From Ruegeria sediminis (GTDB lineage Bacteria > Pseudomonadota > Alphaproteobacteria > Rhodobacterales > Rhodobacteraceae): DNA of 64,000 bases. The position numbers were made by a program, and so were the translations under genes. Location of the stretch: the NCBI RefSeq assembly GCF_005938215.1, contig NZ_VCPD01000006.1, positions 62,001 to 126,000 of the forward strand, in the 5' to 3' direction. Shown piece after piece: positions 58,219-64,000 of the stretch (position 1 is the first letter of the stretch; each line of letters opens with the position of its first letter). The notes below the pieces were generated by a model. That model was not told the origin of the DNA. It was given only the letters and a program-made list of their open reading frames with translations, and ran no database searches.

Positions 58219-59865
58219 TCACAGCACATGCCATTCGGCCCCTTTCGGCCTGTCCGCGTGCGGCAGGTTCCGCGGGGCGTCTTCGGACTGGCGGGCGTGA
58301 TGCTCGGCGGCGATCTGGTCGAATTCCTCGAGAAACACGCGGAACACGTCCAGAAGCTGATCCGGCGTTTCCGGCAGTTCCTCGGACTCGAGGATCGCGG
58401 TCCACATCGTCGCGGCACTCAGGAGCGCCCCGTCCGGCACGTCCAGGGCTTCGTCCAGCGCGGTCCTCTGGCCCTCCGGGGATTCCGGAGCGGCGTTTCG
58501 GATCAGGCTCGAAATCGAAAGGATCTCGGCCCCGGCCTGCGGCTGCGGTTCTTCCTCGACCCCGGCCTCGGGCGGGGTGTCCGCCATGACCGACGTGATC
58601 GACGAGAGCGTGTCCGCGTCGGCGCCGTCCTCGGCGCCCTCCAGCTCGTCGTCGTACGGATCCGCATCGTCTTCGGCCAGTTCGAGGTCCTCGTCCGTTC
58701 CGTGAGTGGGGGCTACGGACAATTCGGCCAGGTCGAGCGGATCATTCGCGGAGTCGCGGAAGAAGGCGCGCAGGCTGTCCTCGGTCACGCCGGCATTGTC
58801 GGCCACGATCGGTTCGGGGACGATGCTTGCGCGCAGTTTTTCGGCCTCGTCCGCGTCGATCCGGGCGCGGGCCGCGCGCTCGGTTTCATCCTCGTCGCGC
58901 CGGGAAACCCGCGAGGGGCGTACCGGAAAGCTGGCGACGGATCCCGGCTCTGGCGGGGCGGCCTCGTCCCCCAAGAGCGGGTTCATCAGCTTGAGCGGCG
59001 CGGCCGCGCGTTCGGCCATTTCCTCGTCCGCAGTTTGCGCGAAGGTGGCCTCCAGGTTCTCGGATGCAGCGGCGGCCTGCGGGGTCGAAAGGCTGCGGTC
59101 CACCTGGTAGCGGGCCAACTGGTCCGCCCGCCTGTCCATGATGCTTTCGGTGATCTCGAGGAAGCTGTCGATCATCTTGCCGCCACCGCTGCGCACCCAG
59201 AGGTCGGCATCGCCGGTCTTGTCGCGGGCGGTGATCGCGTCGCGCGCCGAAAACAGGATCGACCGGTTGAACAGCGGCCCGGTTTCGCGGTTGACGCGCC
59301 GCAGAACCTTTTGCCGGTCCTTCACGCTGAGCGCGTCGGCGCGGGTGACCAGCAGCAGCGAGTTCTGGTGCAGGCGGTCCGGCAGGGAGACCCACATGGC
59401 GCGTTCGGTTTCCCGCCACGCCTGCGTCGCGTGGGTACACCACAGAACTCCGTTGGCCTGGCCGACCGCGCGCTGCCACACATTCGACGAGATGTTCGGG
59501 TCCGAGATGCCGGGCGTGTCGATCAGGTCGACCGCTTCGAGAATGTCGGCCTCGAGGTAGATGCGGATGAACTGCGCGTCGTTGACGCCGACCACGTTCA
59601 GATCAGAGATTTCGATCGGCTGCCGGCTGCCGTCATGGCGCTGCACATAGGCCGGCTGGTCCCCCCAGGTGAACCAGACCGGCGGCAGTTGCGTCGCCGT
59701 GACCTGGGTCGGCAGGGCGTGTTTCCTCAGCAGGAAGTTCATCAGCGTCGATTTGCCGGCGCTGAATTCTCCCATCAGGGCAAACACGGGTTTGCGGCGG
59801 GACCACTGCTCGATACGTTCCCATTGCCGAGGAGAGACGAAGCGGATGTTGTGTTCTTTTGCCAT
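58219..59865 (-). CDS. short dynamin-like GTPase with acidic tail (pair 1)
   Basis: A 548-residue GTPase. G1 is GEFSAGKST at 32-40, G3 is DTPG at 116-119, G4 is TRAD at 174-177. WCTHATQAWRETERAMW (142-158) matches its paralogue at 53397. From about 290 the protein is long, acidic and low-complexity (EDDADPYDDELEGAEDGADAD), ending in a helical EESDQ-rich segment. The tail is absent from the other short GTPase. It follows the long GTPase by nine bases. Confidence 0.86.
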   Translation of the reverse strand: MAKEHNIRFVSPRQWERIEQWSRRKPVFALMGEFSAGKSTLMNFLLRKHALPTQVTATQLPPVWFTWGDQPAYVQRHDGSRQPIEISDLNVVGVNDAQFIRIYLEADILEAVDLIDTPGISDPNISSNVWQRAVGQANGVLWCTHATQAWRETERAMWVSLPDRLHQNSLLLVTRADALSVKDRQKVLRRVNRETGPLFNRSILFSARDAITARDKTGDADLWVRSGGGKMIDSFLEITESIMDRRADQLARYQVDRSLSTPQAAAASENLEATFAQTADEEMAERAAAPLKLMNPLLGDEAAPPEPGSVASFPVRPSRVSRRDEDETERAARARIDADEAEKLRASIVPEPIVADNAGVTEDSLRAFFRDSANDPLDLAELSVAPTHGTDEDLELAEDDADPYDDELEGAEDGADADTLSSITSVMADTPPEAGVEEEPQPQAGAEILSISSLIRNAAPESPEGQRTALDEALDVPDGALLSAATMWTAILESEELPETPDQLLDVFRVFLEEFDQIAAEHHARQSEDAPRNLPHADRPKGAEWHVL

Positions 59866-59874
59866 TGGTTCTTC

Positions 59875-61887
59875 TTACGCTGCTTCGGTGCTTAGATCTT
59901 TGAGGATGTCGCCGAGGATTTCTTCCCGGGACTTTTCGGATTGTTTTGTGGCCGCCAGCGCCGCGCTCTGCCCCGAGCCCTGACCGGCGGATTGCGAGAT
60001 GTTCAGCAGGGTTTCCTTCTGCTCGCGCATGAATTCGGTCAGCGTCGCCCGCACGTTCTCGAGAACCGCGGCCACCTGGTTCTCTTCGAGATCCTTGGTG
60101 ATCGAGTTGGCCTCGGAGGCGATCAGGCGCGTGTAGTCGGCGGCATAGGCCTCGAAGCCCTTGCGCCGCTGCCACCATCGCCGCCACCAGGTGCTTTGCA
60201 GGTCAAGCGCGATGGTGCGCCCGATGCCGAGCGGCGGCGGCACGCGCGGCACGATCGGCGCTTCGATGCTGAATTCGCCAAGATGGTTGCCGAGCAGCTG
60301 GTGGTAGACCGCCTCGATATCGGCGGCCGCTGCTGCGTAGAGCGCGCTCACGTCCTTGCGCATGTTGCGGGCAAAACTGAAATACGCCGCCTTCTGCAGC
60401 GTCCGCAGGCCCGCCGGGTCATATTGCCAGGTGCCCTGTTCTCCGTTCTCCTCGAGATGCGCGATCAGCGAATCCGTCGCGCGCTTGACAAAGTTGGCCT
60501 CGGCTCCGGCCAGGCGTTCTGTGACTTTTTTCCGCAGCGAAGCGGTCAGGTCCGACGCCTTTTTCTCGTAGCCGGAGAGGATGGTCGAAATCGCCTCTTC
60601 CGGGGACACGCCGTCGAGATCGCGCAGGATGCTGTCGGAGCCGGACAGGTTCTTCGCCACGCTGGTGGCGCGGATCTGGCTGGCGACGTTGCGCGCCCGG
60701 TGGCGGATGCGTTCGACCATGCGCGAACCGGCGCCTTCGGCGATCCGCTCGTTGATCGCCAGCAGCAGGTCCGGGAAACCGGACAGGGCCCAGATCTTGT
60801 CCAGCGACGCGCTTTCCGAGCCGAATCCGGCGGCAAGGTAGAACTTGTTCAGCACCTTGCGCGATTCGTCGGTCAGGATGTCCGGATTGCCGGTCAGGGC
60901 CGCCTCGGCCCAGATGGCGCTGCCGAAGACGATGCTGGTGTCGGTCGCGATGTTGTTCTGCTTGAGGGTTTCGGTGATTCGGTCGCGGATTTCGGGGACC
61001 TGGGTGTTCGGGTCCTCGAGCTCGTCGATGCGGTTCACGAACAGGATGATCTGGCGGTTCTCGAACTGGGCGATGATCCGCATCAGTGCCATGTCCATCG
61101 TGGTCAGGGCCTGGCTGGCGGCCAGGACCACCACGCAGACCTCGGAGCCGCGCAGGCTGCGCAGGGTGATCTGCTCGCGCACCATGAAGGTGTCGTTGAC
61201 CCCGGGCGTGTCGCAGAGCTTCATCGCGATCGGGTATTGCGGAATGTCCATGTAGAGCTCGGCGGCCTTGGTCACGTCGGCAAAGCGGCCGGTCTTGGGA
61301 TTGATGTCGGGATCGTCCTCGTCGCCAAGGCAGACGTAACGCTGGACCAGTTCCTCGTCGAAATAGTCGTATTGGTGGCTTTGGCCCAGGATCAGGTCGA
61401 AGTGCTTGCCCAGCCTTTCCTCGGACTTGGCCTTCATGTCGGCGATCTGGCGGCGGATGTCCTCCATCTCGTCATCGGCCCCGGCGCGGTTGGCCAGTTC
61501 GCCGAGCCGGCCGCCCCCGACCATCAGGTTGTCCCATTCTTCCTGCTCGAAAAAGGTGAAGCGCGATTTCACGCCGCCCGGCGGTTTCGCGTTGATGTTG
61601 AGCGTGGTCACGACGGAGGTCCACGGGTTCACGTCCGAGGGCAGCAGGCCCGGACGCCCGGCCATGATGTTCACGACCGAGGATTTCCCGGCCTTGACCT
61701 GGCCGACGAAAGTGACGCTGGCGACGAAATTCTCCATCCGGGTCTTGAGCGTTGCAAGCCGCGCGGAAGAGCGCGCATCGGCCACCTCGGTCAGTTGGTC
61801 GATCTGCGAGGTCAACGCAGACATGGCGGTGGTCATCGGCGCAAGCGCCTCGTTCCCGACCGACAGCAGATGGTCATTGCGCGCCAT
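59875..61887 (-). CDS. long dynamin-family GTPase (pair 1)
   Basis: A 670-residue dynamin-like protein. G1 is GQVKAGKS at 62-69, the G2 region PSDVNPWTSVVT follows, G3 is DTPG at 226-229, and G4 is NRID at 285-288. Basic residues and tryptophans near the C-terminus (QSTWWRRWWQRRKGFEAY, about 570-590) look like a membrane-contacting paddle. It shares FxxNRxDEL, ASQAL and DVNPWT blocks with the GTPase at 54698. It begins four bases after the small upstream gene. Confidence 0.92.
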   Translation of the reverse strand: MARNDHLLSVGNEALAPMTTAMSALTSQIDQLTEVADARSSARLATLKTRMENFVASVTFVGQVKAGKSSVVNIMAGRPGLLPSDVNPWTSVVTTLNINAKPPGGVKSRFTFFEQEEWDNLMVGGGRLGELANRAGADDEMEDIRRQIADMKAKSEERLGKHFDLILGQSHQYDYFDEELVQRYVCLGDEDDPDINPKTGRFADVTKAAELYMDIPQYPIAMKLCDTPGVNDTFMVREQITLRSLRGSEVCVVVLAASQALTTMDMALMRIIAQFENRQIILFVNRIDELEDPNTQVPEIRDRITETLKQNNIATDTSIVFGSAIWAEAALTGNPDILTDESRKVLNKFYLAAGFGSESASLDKIWALSGFPDLLLAINERIAEGAGSRMVERIRHRARNVASQIRATSVAKNLSGSDSILRDLDGVSPEEAISTILSGYEKKASDLTASLRKKVTERLAGAEANFVKRATDSLIAHLEENGEQGTWQYDPAGLRTLQKAAYFSFARNMRKDVSALYAAAAADIEAVYHQLLGNHLGEFSIEAPIVPRVPPPLGIGRTIALDLQSTWWRRWWQRRKGFEAYAADYTRLIASEANSITKDLEENQVAAVLENVRATLTEFMREQKETLLNISQSAGQGSGQSAALAATKQSEKSREEILGDILKDLSTEAA

Positions 61888-61891
61888 TTAT

Positions 61892-62320
61892 TCAGCCTCC
61901 GGTTCCTGTAGCGATTTGGGTGCGATCGACCCGGGCGCCCGCCAATCTTGCCGGCTGGCAGGACGGGGTTTCGATCTTGGCGATCAGATCGAGCACGTCG
62001 CACAGGATCGCCGCTTCGGTCTGAGGGTTGAGAGTGTCGTAGGTGCGGGCGTCGGCCAGAACCTCGATCGAGCTGAACCGCTCGCCGTTTTCCAGGCAGG
62101 CGACGCGGCGACCGGTAGGGAAACCCTGCGACTTGTCGGTCGGCAGCGGCATCCGCGAATTGGCCAGCAGATAGTGTTCACCGGAATGGGTGCGCAGCGA
62201 CAGGCCGAAGCCGGTGCTGGGGTATTGCCGGTTGAGGGTCTTCAACTCTCCGATGAAGCTCTCGCGGGCGAGAAGAATCGTTTCGTGCTCTCGTTCGGCG
62301 TCTATGAGTTGGTCGTTCAC
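61892..62320 (-). CDS. small hypothetical protein, first gene of the dynamin cluster
   Basis: A 142-residue soluble protein, unrecognised. It starts at a GTG (62320, VNDQLIDAERE) with AGGGG about ten bases upstream; a TTG at 62362 is an alternative. An N-terminal helix is followed by beta-rich sequence (FGLSLRTHSGEHYLLANSRMP, RRVACLENGERFSSIEVLAD), a C-terminal helix around AILCDVLDLIAKIE, and a short tail. It is four bases upstream of the long GTPase, so coexpressed with it. Confidence 0.75.
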   Translation of the reverse strand: MNDQLIDAEREHETILLARESFIGELKTLNRQYPSTGFGLSLRTHSGEHYLLANSRMPLPTDKSQGFPTGRRVACLENGERFSSIEVLADARTYDTLNPQTEAAILCDVLDLIAKIETPSCQPARLAGARVDRTQIATGTGG

Positions 62321-63112
62321 GGCAGGAGCCCCTTGTTTGGGAGTGTGAGTGAAAACTGGCAACTTCGCTGATCCGGCGAGAAAAGACTCATTAACTCCTT
62401 GTGATAAGAAGCCCCCCTCAAGGCGGTGTTATTTTGACCCGAATCGGATATTTTGGCGTCTGGAATGCGGCGGAAATGTGATTGGCAGTCTGTTCTTTGA
62501 ATGCAACCTATGGATGTTGATGGGCGGATCTCCATCCTTGTCTCGCCGCGCGCCGCAAGGGGTCTGACGGGCTGTCGGGAGGAGGTGCGCCTGGCGCCGG
62601 GCGCGGGATGGTTGGGATGGTGTGCCTTGGGGTGCTTTGCAGTTTTGTCATTATAAAATAATGTTTTGATGCGGTATCGTCAGCCCCCGCTCCGGTTTCC
62701 GGGCGTTTCGCCGGAGTGCCGTCTTGACCGCCTGAAGGCGTGTATTCGTACCGGCGCAGCCGTGCCGATCTGACGGCCGCCTTCGAGGGCTGGCGTCGAT
62801 GCGCAATCGGCGATCAACGTTCGCGGGAGTAAATATTCGAAATTGATTGCAACAGATTGTTTCCATATCCGACCTAATTGAAATATTGGCCGCGCGCCGG
62901 GAAAATGGAAATTCCCGGGCAATTCGATCTTCCATAGTCGCAAAGCCGTCATATTCAGGTCGGGGCGGATTCGGGCGGTTGCCGGCAAGCCCGCCGCACT
63001 TAGAACTGGCCGGCAACCGGTTGCAGCATTCCCCGGCCAGCCGAGATTCCCCCTCGCACTCCACGGAAAGCTTTGATATTGAGCGCGCCATGCAGGGCCG
63101 TGCCCTCGCAGT
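62321..63112. other. long intergenic region upstream of the dynamin cluster and tRNA-Leu
   Basis: About 790 bases without a supported gene; it must hold the promoter of the minus-strand cluster and that of tRNA-Leu. An AT-rich stretch lies near 62640-62665 (TTATAAAATAATG). A perfect 10-bp inverted repeat, GGTTGCCGGC (62977-62986) and GCCGGCAACC (63009-63018), has a 22-base spacer. Small ORFs here look like noise. Confidence 0.45.
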
Positions 63113-63197
63113 GCGGGTGTGGCGGAATTGGTAGACGCACCAGATTTAGGTTCTGGCGCCGCAAGGCGTGGGGGTTCAAGTCCCTTCACCCGCACCA
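63113..63197 (+). tRNA. tRNA-Leu (anticodon TAG)
   Basis: An 85-nt tRNA with encoded CCA. The acceptor stem GCGGGTG pairs with CACCCGC, the anticodon stem is CCAGA/TCTGG with loop TTTAGGT (anticodon TAG), and a long variable arm (GCGCCGCAAGGCGT region) marks a class II leucine tRNA. The T-arm carries GTTCAAG. Confidence 0.97.
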
Positions 63198-63430
63198 GCG
63201 ATACATCGGAATATTCTGGCGTCAGGCCGGTTTTCTGGTGACGCGAAATGCCAAACTTCCTTTTTCGTGACCGTGTTCCCGCTCTGCCGGTGTGTGGGGC
63301 GGTCAGGTTCTCCCGAGCGGAGTCGCCTCCGTCAAACCAGGCAACGCGGTCCGTGTGATCCGACTAGCGCGGTGCGCCGCGATTTGAGGAACAGGCCTGG
63401 CGTGCTAAGTTGTTCATCAGGGAAGAAAAC

Positions 63431-64000
63431 ATGCAGATTGCGAAACTGGGGTTGCAACTCCTCTGTCTCGTCAGCTTGTGTTTCTTGTCCGCGGACCGGT
63501 TGGACGGCCAGGTTGACAGGACGGAAGGAAGCGGAAAGCGGGTGCTGCTTACGGTACTCGAGGGTCCGATTGGGCCTGCAACCGTGCATCATGTCGAACG
63601 CGTGCTGCGGTATTCCAAGGACCAACCCACCGAAGCCGTGGTTCTGAAGCTCAACACGCCGGGCGGTCTGGCGGATGCGATGCGCGAGATCATCTCGGAG
63701 ATCCTGGTGTCGCCGGTCCCGGTGATCACCTATGTCGCGCCGCCCGGCGCCCATGCCGCCAGCGCGGGAACCTATATCCTTTATGCCAGCCATGTCGCGG
63801 CGATGGCGCCGGGAACGAATCTGGGTGCGGCCACTCCGGTCGCGATCGGCGGTTTGCCCGAGGGATTCCCCGGCCAGCCGCCCAAGGACCCCGAAAAAGA
63901 CGGGGAGGAAGCCGCCGAGGAAACGCCCGCCGATCCGCTGGCGCCGAAGGATGCGATGACCGCCAAGGCGACCAATGACGCGGTGGCGCTGATCCGCAGC
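63431..64000 (+). CDS. NfeD-family membrane-bound serine protease, 5' part (runs off the right edge)
   Basis: The first 190 codons of a ClpP-class NfeD/SppA-like protease. A signal/anchor helix (QIAKLGLQLLCLVSLCFL) is followed by VLLTVLEGPIGPATVHHVERVL, VVLKLNTPGGLADAMREII and PGAHAASAGTYILYASHVAAMAPGTNLGAATPV, where the Ser in ASAGTY is the catalytic residue. A Lys in DAMTAKATNDAVA may complete the Ser-Lys dyad. An acidic linker (EKDGEEAAEE) lies between. The C-terminal NfeD/OB domain would be beyond the window. Confidence 0.9.
   Translation, partial: MQIAKLGLQLLCLVSLCFLSADRLDGQVDRTEGSGKRVLLTVLEGPIGPATVHHVERVLRYSKDQPTEAVVLKLNTPGGLADAMREIISEILVSPVPVITYVAPPGAHAASAGTYILYASHVAAMAPGTNLGAATPVAIGGLPEGFPGQPPKDPEKDGEEAAEETPADPLAPKDAMTAKATNDAVALIRS

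Noticed and set aside
62651-63195. Minus-strand ORFs of 146 and 171 codons upstream of the dynamin cluster
   Set aside because: They overlap each other and run into tRNA-Leu or its promoter; the translations are Arg/Pro-rich noise with no consistent start site.

Overview
The window is GC-rich, densely coding bacterial chromosome with short intergenic gaps and many ATGA/TGATG gene overlaps. Gene content points to an alphaproteobacterium of the Rhodobacterales, roseobacter-like: petP-petR regulators near a petABC cytochrome bc1 operon, a bioMNY biotin ECF transporter, monomeric isocitrate dehydrogenase, nadABC, an HDAC-xseB-ispA-dxs operon and a protocatechuate operon with a BKACE enzyme. I see no insertion sequences, phage genes or CRISPR arrays. 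The assignment rests on protein recognition only; no rRNA is present.

Layout. 1-6 kb: the 5' end of a GlxA/AraC-type regulator divergent from an acyl-CoA dehydrogenase, an ADP-forming acyl-CoA ligase and a CaiD-like dehydratase (probable carnitine/betainyl-CoA catabolism), then a methyltransferase and an NAD(P)-dependent epimerase-like protein. 6-7.6 kb: a LysR regulator divergent from a small ORF. 7.7-11.7 kb: isoprenoid operon. 11.7-19.3 kb: petR-petP, ilvE, cobO, a DMT transporter, an HD hydrolase, aroC, a PaiB-like protein and a c-type cytochrome. 19.8-22.6 kb: petABC with a strong terminator. 22.7-30.6 kb: a SnoaL-like protein, mtaB, dapF, tRNA-Lys, tex and icd. 30.6-36.4 kb: nadABC and bioMNY. 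36.5-41.1 kb: a small acyl-CoA operon (AMP-binding enzyme, thiolase-like protein, MOSC protein), an FAH-family hydrolase and a GST. 41.2-46.1 kb: 4-hydroxybenzoate/protocatechuate catabolism (pobA, pcaC, pcaH, pcaG, BKACE) with divergent pcaQ.

46.4-62.3 kb is the most unusual part: about 16 kb entirely on the minus strand. In transcription order it encodes a small unknown protein, a long and a short dynamin-like GTPase, a roadblock/LC7-like protein, an unknown acidic protein, a second long and short dynamin-like pair, a transmembrane Ser/Thr kinase with periplasmic PDZ-like repeats, an FHA protein, a PP2C phosphatase, and two secreted LysM plus solute-binding-fold proteins with no permease. 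I infer an envelope-sensing phosphorelay coupled to membrane-remodelling GTPases. It lacks type VI secretion genes, and I do not recognise it as a named system.

The window closes with tRNA-Leu and the 5' part of an NfeD-family membrane serine protease.
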